Shown here one piece after another: positions 23,746 to 36,024 of a stretch of DNA of 64,000 nucleotides. A model generated the notes under the pieces. That model made no database searches. It had not been told where the DNA came from and worked only from the letters and a program-made list of their open reading frames with translations. Origin of the DNA: Sepiola atlantica (Eukaryota > Mollusca > Cephalopoda > Sepiida > Sepiolidae); contig OY744521.1 in the NCBI GenBank assembly GCA_963556195.1, forward strand, positions 129,562,788 through 129,626,787. Direction: 5' to 3'. The translations under genes and the position numbers were made by a program. How positions within the stretch are numbered: the first letter of the stretch is position 1; every line of letters starts with the position of its first letter.

Positions 23746-24150
23746 ACACGGAAGTTACAATAGGAAGAAAACAAAAATACAAAAGAACACCACCACATGA
23801 AACCAAATAACAGAAATTGCAAGAAATTTCATAAACTCCACCTCCCTAAAAGTGATGGCACCGGCCTCGGCTGATACCCCACAAAATAGTCGTGAAGGGT
23901 CAAGAAGGATAGAAAGATCTATGAGGGAGAGCACTAATCAGACCTCTGAGAAGACCAATTGTTGTCGCCAGCGAGAAATCGATAGTAAGCATCTGTTGTG
24001 ATAACGCAAAGTCATTTGCAGTAGTTATCGAAAAAGGTAGAGAGTACTGGAAACTTGGGGAGACTTGTCGTCACTTAAACTCCAGAGAACACCATCGGTG
24101 ATTATCAATTATCAGTGATGATGACCTGTGTGATAACTTCTAGTGAGTAT
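23746..24150 (+). mobile_element. RLE-type LINE 3' UTR (copy B)
   Basis: Follows the endonuclease remnant. Contains AAAAGTGATGGCACCGGCCT, GTCGTGAAGGGTCAAG, GTTGTGATAACGCAAAGTC and GGGGAGACTTGTCGTCAC. It ends TCTAGTGAGTA before the (ATA)n tail. Confidence 0.8.
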
Positions 24151-24155
24151 CTATA

Positions 24156-24239
<84 letters not shown>
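24151..24239. repeat. (ATA)n tail, with ATG interruptions
   Basis: About 88 bp of AAT triplets with two GAT interruptions, joining UTR copy B to the next coding scrap. Confidence 0.9.
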
Positions 24240-24240
<1 letters not shown>

Positions 24241-24392
24241 ATATAATAAGTGAATGCAGCAAGCTAGCACAAAGGGAATACAAGAACAGACATGACAGCG
24301 TGGGGAAAGTAGTACACCGGGAAATGTGCAAACAACTAAGCACAAGACAACAGAACCGGGGAAAATACAACCGCACGAGAGAGGCGCAAGTA
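24240..24392 (+). pseudogene. RLE-type LINE, zinc-knuckle region remnant
   Basis: Open in one frame: HIISECSKLAQREYKNRHD, then SVGKVVHREMCKQL. This corresponds to the H..SEC half of the CCHC knuckle before the endonuclease of this family. The frame stays open from the (ATA)n tract into the code, so the code begins directly at a triplet-repeat junction. It is cut off where UTR copy C begins. Confidence 0.75.
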
Positions 24393-24713
24393 TAGGCTGA
24401 CACCACGAAAATTATGGACAGAGGGTCGAGGAGGGAAAGCGCAAACCACTGGAAGAGCGCGGACAGCTCTAGGACCTTGGGTCGACTAGTTGCCACTCGG
24501 GCCCCAGAGGGGACCAATGGCCCTTATCAGCGGGAAATCGGTGGTAGGTGGCTGTTGCGATACCGCAAGGTCATCAGCGGTGATGAACGAAAAGAGGTAG
24601 AGCATACTGGAAGTTTGAGGAGACTTGTTGTCACTCAGACTCCAGGGAATACCACAGGTTGTTGGCAGTGGGCGATCACTGACGATGACCAGTGTGATAA
24701 CTCCTAGTGAGTA
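24393..24713 (+). mobile_element. RLE-type LINE 3' UTR (copy C)
   Basis: Third tandem UTR: AGGCTGACACCACGA, AGGGTCGAGGAGGGA, CAGACTCCAGGGAATACCAC, GTGATAACTCCTAGTGAGTA. It is about 85 bp shorter at the 5' end than copy B. Confidence 0.8.
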
Positions 24714-24806
<93 letters not shown>

Positions 24807-24808
24807 CT
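24714..24808. repeat. (ATA)n tail
   Basis: About 93 bp of pure AAT triplets following UTR copy C. Confidence 0.95.
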
Positions 24809-24888
24809 TTAGCTAAAATATAAGCTTGGCATTCGGAATAGAAAATTGAGATAAAAAAAATTTAAATTAAAAAAAAAAAAAGTACCAG
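24809..24888 (+). pseudogene. RLE-type LINE, RT scrap joined to A-rich linker
   Basis: TTTAGCTAAAATATAAGC...GGCATTCGGAATAGAAAATT is homologous to 25268-25330, the FSxDI.MxFGIEK block after the RT active site. The code then breaks into an A-rich linker (24853-24882) and joins UTR copy D, so the downstream two thirds of the ORF is missing. Confidence 0.65.
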
Positions 24889-25232
24889 CCTAGGCTGACA
24901 CCACACTAAATATTTGCATAGGGTCAAGGAGGATGAGAAGACCGAGGAGGGACAGCACTAACCAGACCTCCACTGGAAGTGCAGAGACTGCTGGGACCTT
25001 GGGGAGGCTTATTGCCACCCAAATCCCAGAGAAGACCAATGGTCCTTACCAGCGAGAAATCAATGGTAAACGGCTGTTGTGATATTGCAAGTTTATTTGC
25101 GGTGGCTATCGAAAAGAGGTGGAGAATACTGGAAATCTGGGGAGACTTGTTGTCACTCAGACTCCAAGGAATACCACCGGTTGTCGGTGAGAAATCATTG
25201 ATGACCTGTGTGATAACTCCTAATGAGTAAAT
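24889..25232 (+). mobile_element. RLE-type LINE 3' UTR (copy D)
   Basis: Fourth UTR copy, the best preserved: GGTCAAGGAGGATGAGAAGA, GGGACCTTGGGGAGGCTTAT, GGGGAGACTTGTTGTCACTC. It ends CTCCTAATGAGTAAATA without a long triplet tail. Confidence 0.8.
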
Positions 25233-25259
25233 AGTAATCTGACAAAATCAAAAAGGAAT

Positions 25260-25800
25260 TACAAGTATTACGAATTACTAAAATTTTTAGCTAAGATATA
25301 AGAATGTCATTCGGAATAGAAAATTGAGATAAAGATGGAAAACTTGAAACAACGAAGGGCATAGAACAATCCACTCGAGTGATGATGAGGCACTTGATGA
25401 ACGCGTTAACTATAAATACTTATTAATTCTGGAAGCGGGCGCCATCAAATCAACGGAGATGAAAGAGATTATTGGAAGAGAATATCCGAGGAGAACAAGA
25501 ATTCCTTTTGAAAGTAAATTATATAGTATAAACCTTACAACACAAATAAATACATGGGCAGTATCCCTAGTAAGATAGACCCTTCATAAACTGTGCAAAC
25601 GAACTAGGTACTTGTCTTAAAGAAACAGAGTATGCACAACGAACTGCATCCGAAGGGTCATATTGATCGATTCCACGTAAATAGAAAAGTGAAGGTAGAG
25701 GACTATTAACTACTGAAGACTGGATAAACGATTCAATAAAAGGATTAGAAAATAACTAATACAAAATATAGTCGCCAAATACTACGCGAAGGTTTACAAT
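25260..25800 (+). pseudogene. RLE-type LINE, RT thumb region remnant
   Basis: Near-continuous code reads YKYLLILEAG, IKSTEMKEIIGREYPRRTR, then FESKLYSINLTTQINTWAVS and LVR (about 25405-25580). Eroded pieces follow. This is the YKYLGILEAD...MK.KI..EY.RR.R..L.TKL...N....INTWAVPLVRYS segment of the R2/NeSL-like family. The minus-strand copy at 33.2-34.5 kb carries the same block. Stops after LVR show it is dead. Confidence 0.75.
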
Positions 25801-26470
25801 ACGCATAGCCTGGAAACGAGAAATAAGATGGCGATAAAGGAAAAATGAGAAGAGAAACAACTACATTGCCTACATTACATTATTTTTTGTACAACTACAT
25901 TATTTATAATACGAGCATAATAAATTAAGCAGAGAATACATGGACAGTGCTAGGAAAAGGGACACTTAAAAAGAGAAACAGATCTGCTGCTGATATCACA
26001 TAAAACAACGCGATCAGAACAAACTACCAACTAAGTCAAAATTAACATGAAAGATGCAGCAAATAAAAAAGACTATGAACAGAAAGATGAAACTGTAAAC
26101 CGGACCATAAGTGAATGTAGGTGACCAGCCCAAAACGAAATGCAAAAATATACATGACTAGGTTGGGAATATAGTCCACTAGGAACTGTGTAAAACTAAG
26201 TTAATACATGAATCTTGCTAGAGAGCCAGTGAAAATAGGATAGACGAAAGAAAACTATCGTAATAGCAATAATTGTAGGAGAACTAGGATCAGTTTTAAA
26301 AAAAGTGAACAAAAGTCTATGGAGAAACTAGAATCAAAGAGAGAATTGACACTATACAAACCACAGCACTAATTAAAACACGGGAAAAGAAACTAAGATG
26401 TTAGGAAGATCTCCATAATTCCAGTAATCATAGGAGTTACCAGTCACAGAAAAAAGAATTTCATAAACTA
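25801..26470 (+). pseudogene. RLE-type LINE, zinc-knuckle to endonuclease remnant
   Basis: Fragments include KRETDLLLISHKTTRSEQTT (about 25965-26025), KDETVNRTISECR (26075-26120) and TIVIAIIVGELGSVLKKV (26255-26310). IQTTALIKT follows at about 26355. They follow the thumb remnant in the right order, so 25260-27050 is one 5'-truncated copy including its UTR. Confidence 0.65.
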
Positions 26471-26844
26471 CTTGGCAACTATACCCGGTGAACCAAGTGC
26501 AAGATATATACAAAACAATTGTGCTTTAAGCGACGGTTAGACTCCTAAAAAATCTCTCGGTTGGAGTTTCTGAAATAGCGGGTGAATGTTTAGCATCCGA
26601 TAAGATGCATCATCGCCAGTAAAAACAAAAAGATAAGAAAATTGAAAAAAAAATGAGCTGAAATATTAGAAAAATTAGCATGTCGCGTTGAAATAAGAAA
26701 GCACTTCGTAAATACTACAATATACATAGAACATACTAAGACACCAAGGGTACCGAAACTGTCAGGTTAGATATATAAGACAAAAATAATAACGTGACAC
26801 GACTTCCCTGCCTCTCACCCAGACACACAAAATAACACAGAAAA

Positions 26845-27050
26845 CACGTGGTGGCAGCAGCATCGGTTGGTACCACATGATGTGATTGGATGGTTGGAGA
26901 GGATGGAAAGTTCAAGGATAAAGCACCACACCGACTTTCACTGGAAGAGCACGGGGAGTACTGAAATCTCGATAAAGTTTATTGTCGCTCAAATTGCAGA
27001 AAAAGCAAATGCCTCTTATCAGCGATAAATCATGATGAACATGGTGTTGT
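26845..27050 (+). mobile_element. RLE-type LINE 3' UTR, diverged (copy E)
   Basis: GGTGGCAGCAGCATCGGTTG, GGATGGAAAGTTCAAGGA and TTATCAGCGATAAATCATGA match the other UTRs, more diverged. It is truncated before the GGGGAGACTTGTTGTC block and has no (ATA)n tail. Confidence 0.65.
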
Positions 27051-28694
<1,644 letters not shown>

Positions 28695-28729
28695 ATACGT
28701 ACATAAAAGTAATACTTTTATGTACGTAT
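28695..28729. repeat. Perfect 16-bp-arm palindrome
   Basis: ATACGTACATAAAAGT (28695-28710) is the exact reverse complement of 28714-28729, with the 3-nt loop AAT. Confidence 0.95.
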
Positions 28730-29049
28730 GAAATTAATAAAAATATATATATTAACAAAAAATACGTCTTATAAAGTTAAGAACGACTAATAATGCAATA
28801 TTCTGCATTAATATATATTACTTAGGATGTTATCGATCAACAGCTGTTAGAAACTGAGAAAGAAAATCTGACCCTTCCCTCAGAACATATTTTGAAAGAA
28901 TAAAGTGGAGAAAAAAAGAAAAAAGTAGACGAAATTCAAAATTTAAGATGTGAGTGTCATGCGATTTATTAGCAAAAGAAATAATGGACTAAAAGAAATT
29001 AATCAGGATCTTTCGATGTTTCCATGGGATCGCTGGTTCTGCCACGGTA

Positions 29050-30120
29050 ATTGACGTAATTGGACTCCACATATTACACAACCTAACAAAAGACATTGGA
29101 ATTAAGGACGCAGAGATGGTGACCTACTAGTGGTCAGAAACTCAAACGGACAAACGTGTGAAAGATTAAAGATAATTATCTTTAAAGAGGTGAAAAGTTA
29201 AGTCTTAAAGTGGACATAACATCAAACATAAAAATAGTTAACTTCTTAGATGTAACATTTAACTTTAACAAAGAAATATACGAACCTTATACTAAAAATA
29301 ACGCTAATCCAATTTGTGTTCACCCATTTTAAAATCATTCTAAAATGATAATTAAACACATTCCGAAATCAATTCAAAAGAGAACCAACAACAACTCTTT
29401 AAATAAGGGATTTTTTAATGCACATAAGGCCTTTTATAATAAGGGACTACAAAGAGCGGATACAAAAACACCCAAATTTAATATATTAAGCCTACAATGA
29501 CCACAATAAAAATAAAAAAGCAAAAGTAGGAAGATTATCTGGTTTACCCCCCTCTATTTAATCACATGGTTAACTGGGTAAAAGATGTCTAGATTTGATC
29601 AACCTGCACTTCATTTCCTCCGAATATTAGCCTACACAAAGTCTTAAAAAATATAACAATAAAATATTAAACGGCAACCGAAATTCTGAATTAAATAATA
29701 AAAACCTACAAAAATTAAGACTGCATGAATAAAACAGAATGTCCCCTGCAGCAAAATAGTCTTTACACCCAAATAGTATACCAGGCTATACTTTAAACTA
29801 AAGAAAATCCAACCCAGAAAATACTATATGACTGGTAATACCACCAAAGAAAGATATACCGGCCATAAATGCTCATTCAATAATTCTGATTATTCCAAAA
29901 GAACTTCACTCATTATATACCACTTGGAACTAACCAATAAAAACAATCATCAATAGTTTAATAGAACACTATCAGAAAGAAACAGTACCTGTAGTTCCCT
30001 AAATTCACCCTTTTACCTATGCCTAAGTGAAAAACTTGAAATAGTTAGATTTAGCGACACAGGTAAACTTCTAAATAAAAAAAAGAAACTTAAATTAATT
30101 GTAGGGACAATAGATCACAC
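29050..30120 (+). pseudogene. Penelope-like element, C-terminal half with GIY-YIG remnant
   Basis: Fragments run in order. HNLTKDIGIKDA (about 29080-29115) is followed by RDGDLLVVRNSNG (the RDDGL palm motif, rearranged). Next is NFLDVTFNFNKEIYEPYT and IIKHIPKSIQKRTNNNS (29240-29400), then SYSSFPNIS-like scraps and ECPLQQN (29735-29760). KYYMTGNTTKERYTGHK follows (29818-29868, corresponding to KxYIGSTxTTFKxRYxxH of the GIY-YIG nuclease), then LCLSEKLEIVRFSDTGKLLN (about 30017-30076). The block order RT-FLDVT-CPL-GIY-YIG is diagnostic of Penelope-like elements. Several frameshifts and stops; the first half of the GIY-YIG motif is lost. Confidence 0.75.
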
Positions 30121-30605
30121 CCGCTTAGTAATATACATATAAACCCATGAAACAATATTACCATTAGACAATAAAATAAAAACATAAAACTATTAACCCT
30201 AACCAAACCCATCATTCTATAATCTCTACATACTTCCCTAAAATTAATAACACCTTCAGTGCAATACTGACTCCCTAATACGGCTATACTAGGGCTCCTG
30301 TTATAGATAAAAAAATATCTATCCACCAACTAAAAATAGATAACATAATTATCCACATATATGTTATCGTATTATATATTATTTTATATTGTCGGTATGA
30401 TTATTACATACAATTGCTCTATTATTATTACTATCATAATTTCGATACCTTATTGGTGTGGTTATTAATACCACTAATATTATCATTAATTCGGATCATT
30501 AATGTTATTATTACTATAAACAGTGTCGCTCCTATTATTAGTAATTTTATCACCTACTCATTTCTATTCTGACTTCACCATCATTTCTTTAGTATCATTA
30601 TTGTT
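30121..30605. other. AT-rich stretch, nothing recognised
   Basis: Probably the 3' flank or non-coding end of the Penelope-like copy. No repeat partner found. Confidence 0.4.
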
Positions 30606-30608
30606 CAC

Positions 30609-30692
<84 letters not shown>
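30606..30692. repeat. (TTA)n microsatellite
   Basis: About 80 bp of ATT triplets. Confidence 0.95.
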
Positions 30693-30817
30693 TATTACTA
30701 TTATTGCTATAGTATTATTCTTATTCTTTGATTCTATTCGATTATTACTATAACTAGTATTACTTTACTCTTCACCCCTTATTATGATTATAAACACTAT
30801 TATTATTACCATTCTCT

Positions 30818-30890
30818 TTCTTCTTCTTCTTTTACTTTTCTTCTCCTTCTTCTCCTTCTTCTTCTTCTTCTTCTTCTTCTTCTTCTTCTT

Positions 30891-30956
<66 letters not shown>

Positions 30957-30957
30957 G
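30818..30957. repeat. (TTC)n(TTA)n microsatellite
   Basis: TTC triplets to about 30918, then TTA triplets. One strand is purely purine over the TTC part. Confidence 0.95.
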
Positions 30958-31680
30958 TGTCAGTAAACTCTACTTAATTTAAAGTTAATTTTTGGTATCT
31001 TAGTTTAATTTCCAATTCTCATTATTTTTATTGTTTTTATTATTTTTAATATTGTTATTTTCTATTATCGGTATCAACCAGCTGCTCTTAGCTCAAATTA
31101 ATAAAAAAATATAAAGAAAAAACAAATAAATTAAAATAATTTAAAACATTAAAAGGGAAAAATCAACCAAATAAGGTCTGAATAGCTAAACCCACCCTTC
31201 ACCTTGGAAAAGCAAGACACGAGACAGTTGTTCGCCCACTCTCTTCCTATACCTCGCATAAAATGACGCTGTCAAATTAACTTTTAATACATATCGACAA
31301 ATATTATCCAGACATTAGATAGCCTTGAAAGTATGCCACGGCTAATTGACCGCTTTTATTTTAACCATGAGTTCAGAAATGCTTATTTCCAATTTTCGAT
31401 CGTTTCAAACCTGACCACGTAACCCTCAAATCTTAAATTTTAATTTCGTTTTCTTTTCTTCTTTTCTCTAATTCATTCTTTCTAAATATGCTCTGAGGGA
31501 AGGATCAGATTTTCTTTCCGTCTGATGACATCTCAATTTCTAACATTGTCGCTGATTATATACATGTCTGTATGAATGAAAAAAAATTAATTATTCAATT
31601 TCAAATATATTGATATAATGAACACAACACCAATATCTTTTCAAAAGTGATCAATACAAAGTTGAGCTTTTATAAGATAA

Positions 31681-31845
31681 ATTTGATAAACATGGGTAGG
31701 ACAGTCGACACTAGTTATTCGTGTTTCAACGCATTTGCGTCTTCTCAAGACTGTCAAAAAGTGAAGATCGGTCTATAAATCCTCCCAGAAAACCAAAGGT
31801 GAAAAGAAGAAGAAAAAGGAGATTAAGAGAGAGCGTGGGATTGTT
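31681..31845 (+). repeat. Left arm of inverted-repeat element
   Basis: Homologous to the reverse complement of 32550-32711. Shared words include GGTAGGACAG, a TCTTCT.AAGACTGT block, CCAGAAA.CCAAAGGTGAAAA and AAGGAGATTAAGA. Arms of about 160 bp, roughly 80% alike by eye. The right arm has CTGAAGA...GAAA on its minus strand with only 7 nt between the boxes, so no ribozyme stem II. Could be the two inverted terminal repeats of a Penelope-like or foldback element. Confidence 0.75.
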
Positions 31846-32549
31846 ATGTTCCCTGATAAGAATGTTTTGTTGAATAAGAGAGATGAGATAGGATTTAATT
31901 GTAGGCACTTCAAACAGTTCACCCTGGATAAGTATGGTTATTAACCTAGTAAATCTACCATAAATAACATTAAAATATAACATAAACTAAAACATCCCTT
32001 GATAAATACAAAACTAATCTCATAAATAATTGTAGTGTAGTAGGTTTTAAGTTAACCAATACATTGGGAGGTTTAACTAGAAATTGCAGATAGAATTAAT
32101 AATACAGTTAGGTTTATCGGTACGACCTGCACGTTTTTAAAGCGGAGTAAATTTTAAGTGAATCAGTAAATTAGTTATAAAATGTGTTGGTTTAATCAGG
32201 GTTTGTAATTAAATTAATAATTATTTTATGTATGTCCTCCACTTTTATAATTGCGAGGACGAAGAAAAGTAGTAAAAATATTGTACGCATCTGCATAATT
32301 ATAATATGGTGTAGTGGAAGGACCATCCTCCGATTGCTAGTGATATGAAGAATAAGGTTTTTATAACTTCGTAGTACAATTTTCTAATATAAATATCAAG
32401 TTTTAATATAATTGAATATTCTGATCATAATTGTATAGGGAAGACCTTTAAATTGTTTTTATTTCATAATTAACTTAGGAAAGACACAATGTTATATCGA
32501 GGAGAGGGAGACAGTCGGATGTATTCCAGACTGATCTACTAAATTTTCT

Positions 32550-32711
32550 TGCCACGCACTGTCTTAATCTCCTTTTACCATTCTTTTCACCTTTGGCTTT
32601 CTGGGCGGATTGCAAAACCGGTCTACACTTTTCGACACAGTCTTCAGAAGATGCATATGCTTTGAAATATGAAATAATTAGTATAGGCTGTCCTACCAAT
32701 GTTTATTAAAT
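32550..32711 (-). repeat. Right arm of inverted-repeat element
   Basis: Partner of 31681-31845. The 700 bp between the arms holds no recognisable code. Confidence 0.75.
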
Positions 32712-32842
32712 GTTATTATATATATATATATAGTTATTAGTATTTCATGTATCCACATAAAATTTTATAAGGATATATAATTTTTTATGTATCAATTTTC
32801 AGTATTTACTTCCACAGTGCTCGATACGTAAGTAGAGCTAGG

Positions 32843-32943
32843 TAGTAAGCTATGAAAATATATTTATAGCAATTAAGCTACACAGAGACTCCCGCGTTTC
32901 ATCCCCGGAGGAATCTTCAGGCTAAAATGCATTTTTCATAGCT

Positions 32944-32948
<5 letters not shown>
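32843..32948 (-). ncRNA. Type I hammerhead ribozyme with long stem I
   Basis: Read on the minus strand: outer stem I arms of 16 bp are perfectly complementary (32933-32948 with 32843-32858). An inner stem I of 10 bp has 8 matches (32921-32930 with 32869-32878). CTGAAGA lies at 32914-32920. Stem II TTCC/GGGA has a TCCG tetraloop (32902-32913). One U (32901) precedes GAAA (32897-32900). Stem III CGCGGG/TCTGTG has loop AGTC (32881-32896, G-U rich). The cleavage dinucleotide is UA (32879-32880), followed by GCTTA. All core bases (CUGANGA, GAA, A15.1-U16.1, H17=A) are intact. Two-part stem I complementarity independent of the core makes chance unlikely. A (TA)n tract borders it. Confidence 0.75.

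Positions 32949-33018
<70 letters not shown>
32946..33018. repeat. (TA)n microsatellite with (TG)n end
   Basis: TA tract directly abutting the outer stem I arm of the hammerhead. Confidence 0.95.
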
Positions 33019-33019
<1 letters not shown>

Positions 33020-33239
33020 AAGTTTAGTTGGATAGAATGTGACCATATGTCGCATTTATATTTTTGTAGAGAAAGAGAGAGTTCTTCGGAGGAAAGGGTG
33101 GTTTTTAGTTTAAAAAGTACTTTATAAACCAACTTTGATTTTTATCGCGATTAAAAAGTCCCTTCCACCATTATAAAAACCTGACTCAATTTATGTTTAA
33201 GAAAACACGAGCGTTAATTTGAAAATATTTTTTACTGGC

Positions 33240-34460
33240 ATTTGAGACCCATATATATCTTGTCTCCTTTTTACGTAGAGTTGGTCAGTATCATCTTTCT
33301 GATGTAATGGATTGTACATGATCATTAGTTTCCTAGTCTTCTAGTCAATATTCCAGAGTTCTTCTTTTGTTCAGCTTATGAGGGACCCAGAATATCTTAC
33401 AAGTATTTATGCGTTTTTTAAAATTTCTACTTTATAATTTGGTTTCTAAGAAATTTCCTATTCTTCTCTGTTATTCTCTTCCAATCTTTTTTTTCATTTT
33501 TATTGATTTGGTGTCATCTTCTTCGAGAACTTTCACATATTTATAGGTATCATGTTCACTAAGCGCCCTGATCCTCTCTCAGTTGGGTCGTTCTATTATC
33601 TCTGCTGTTTTAAGTTTTCCCTTTTGATCTCTAGTAGTGCACACGTTTCCATTCCGTATTCTCTTTGTTTTTTTCCCATCTAAAAATTATGCTTGCATTT
33701 CTTAGAATTTCTAGTTCTTTTTTTTTTGCAAATAGTTCATCGTCGATATACATAGTGTTTATTTTGTCTGTGAATTTGTATCCAGCATTTCACTCCATTA
33801 GTATATTGTTGAGTGGCATTATAGCAATGATAAACGTAGTGTTGATAGAGAGTGTCCATGGAAAATACCTCTCTGTATTATGATCTCTGTCAGGTGTTGT
33901 CCTCTTAATGTCAGTTCTAGTCTCCATGTTTTCATTGTTTTCTTCACAAAGTTGGTAATTTTGTTTGATATTTTGTACATCTTTAAGCATTATCCATGCT
34001 GGGAGGATTGTGTTACAGACTTTATTATAGTCGATCCATTACATGGTTATATTCTTTTTTCTGCTTTTCATTTTATTTAATATGTTTTGGTCGATCTATA
34101 GCAGATCATGTGCCTCTCCTGTCGTTTTCCGACACCCTTACTGGTCAACGATTATTAAGGGCGTGTAAATTTGTTCGCTCAGGTTTGCTGTTAAAATGTT
34201 CCACATGGTTGGCAGACAGAATATCGGTCTGTCGTTGATTCGGGATCGTTCTCTTCGCGCTATCTTTTTGTATTAATAGTCTTCCTTTATTCATCCACTC
34301 TGATATGTACATTTCATGCATACATTTTCTTAGGTTTTGTGTTAGTCATTTTATGTATGTGTGTGAATGCTTTCTAATTTGCATTTTTTTAAAAGTCGTC
34401 TTGCCTGTTTCTTTATTCATTTCGGTTTCTGTTCCTTTTTCAATTTCCCGAATCTTGTCT
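33240..34460 (-). pseudogene. RLE-type LINE, RT domain remnant
   Basis: Read from high to low coordinates: WINKGRLLIQKDSAKRTIPN near 34285-34225 (the WL.KG.T.LIPK...K....NYRPI block), then NFVKKTMKTWRLELTL (about 33945-33895). GYKFTDKINTM then YIDD follows, the RT active site at 33739-33750. RALSEHDTYKYVKVLEEDDT, MKKKIGREYN and KEELWNID (33560-33350) come next, and RKLMIMYNPLHQKDDTDQLY (33330-33270) closes it. Order and spacing fit the R2/NeSL-like RT. The catalytic YIDD is kept, but many frameshifts and stops are present. Confidence 0.8.
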
Positions 34461-34926
34461 TTACATCTGCTTAATTTCAGCTTCTTCTCTTTCCTTATTT
34501 TGAACGTACTTTTGTTATATGGGCCTTTACATGGGGTTAGGTAGGGTATGTTTTGGGGCTCTCAGATACCTATGATGACGATATTGTCAGGGTACGACTC
34601 TTTCGATCGGTCTGCTGGACACTCACAGAAGCAGCACGACGAAGATGACATTTAACATTAAATTTATTAAACTTAACTATGAAACTATTTGATTATCTAA
34701 GTATAACATCAGACTTTCTTTAGATGGATGCGAGAAGTATAAGCGACCTTATATAGCAGGATTTCACATATCATTTTTCCATATCAAGTTATACATCGCA
34801 AATGAAATCTCACTTCAAATCCTTCTCTGCCACATGATCAAACCCAACTAATCAGACATCTGCTAAGGTATATGGCGACAGATGCATCTGAGAATAACAC
34901 TTACTAAGCATACCAAGTAGCGGGGT
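34461..34926. other. Intergenic stretch, nothing recognised
   Basis: 5' side of the minus-strand LINE fragment. No further RT code recognised. Confidence 0.4.
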
Positions 34927-35300
34927 ATGGTCTCATCTATTCCCTATAACCTCTTTCTTACAGAAGAGAGGCTGCTGCACTTTCACTACTCTATCGTTAT
35001 TTTCATCGTAAGTTTTGGACTGAACTTCAATCCCCCCTGTAAAATATTTAAAGCAAAAACTCGTCTAGCTACAACATCTATAAATAATTTTCCTTTCTTC
35101 CTTTGTGTACTTAAAACTAAAGATAACTTCCATGAACAAAGTTTTTTTTCGAGAATTTCCCATCTGTGGAATGCAATGCCATAATATCACGGGACTGCTT
35201 TCCAACTGATTACTACATTTCACTCATTTTTCAAATCCTTTTGTAGTGTTGTTCATCGCCGACCGACAATCTCATTAACCCTTATAATCGAGTGGCTCTT
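34927..35300 (+). pseudogene. Non-LTR LINE, C-terminal end
   Basis: The open frame 34927-35184 ends ...NFHEQSFFSRISHLWNAMP, then a stop. After it, in the same register, TAFQLITTFHSFFKSF is followed by CSVVHRRPTISL. This is the SFFPRTSRLWNSLP....F..FK closing signature of CR1/jockey-like ORF2 proteins. Upstream similarity fades. Confidence 0.6.
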
Positions 35301-35500
35301 CGACCTTGATAAGCGGTTACACATTTGTAAAAAGTGACTTTATACATTTGGTTAATCATTCTATACACAAACTCAAAACATATCATTGCTAATTTATACG
35401 TAATACTATTTAAGACTGACTCATTTATTTTTCTAATTTATAATTAAGATGGGATGGATTTAGATCCTATTGTGTAAGAGAATGTTTACCTTTTTCGGTT

Positions 35501-35931
35501 CTTATACAAATGAGGGAACATATAAAAAACGCAGTTACACACGTGAAAATCGCGGATCTAAATTAATTAACCGGAAAATTATTTGATATATTTATGTATC
35601 AGGAAATAATAGGTTTCTATACCAAAAATTAGCAAAATTATCGAGTAGAATTTTAATTAAAAGTAAAAATTAGTTTTATCGTATTTTAGGGATCCGTCAT
35701 TGATTAGAGCGAAACACACGTAAATCAGGGAGGCATAACTAAGTGTGTCATATAAACAAGTAATAAATGAATGGCGTATGGAAAAATACGATAACGCTGT
35801 TATTTTTAATTAAAATTCTACTCGATAGTTTTTCGTAATGTTTGGTGACGATACTTATTTTTGCCTGATACGTATAAATAATAGTTTTTATTTGGAAATG
35901 CGTTTTTTATATGTGTCCTCAGCTGTATAAG
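35501..35931. mobile_element. Foldback/MITE-like element, 430 bp
   Basis: Ends CTTATACA (35501) and TGTATAAG (to 35931) are inverted. ACATATAAAAAACGCA (35518-35533) pairs with TGCGTTTTTTATATGTG (35899-35915). ATCGAGTAGAATTTTAATTA (35640-35659) pairs with its exact reverse complement near 35807-35826. The left arm carries about 30 extra bases. No transposase, so a non-autonomous element; no clear target-site duplication was found. Confidence 0.75.
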
Positions 35932-36024
35932 CACCCCCTTTTCTTCTTGCTTGTATTTAAGCATCGCATTCAAATTATCTTGACCAAGAATATATACAAA
36001 ACATCCCTTTTTTTCAACTAAAAC

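Noticed and set aside
24140..24517. 125-codon minus-strand frame with a long Ile run
   Set aside because: It is antisense to the LINE zinc-knuckle code and the (ATA)n tail.
34305..34544. Plus-strand hydrophobic frame as membrane protein
   Set aside because: Lies antisense to and beside the minus-strand LINE remnant. The hydrophobicity follows from T-rich codons.
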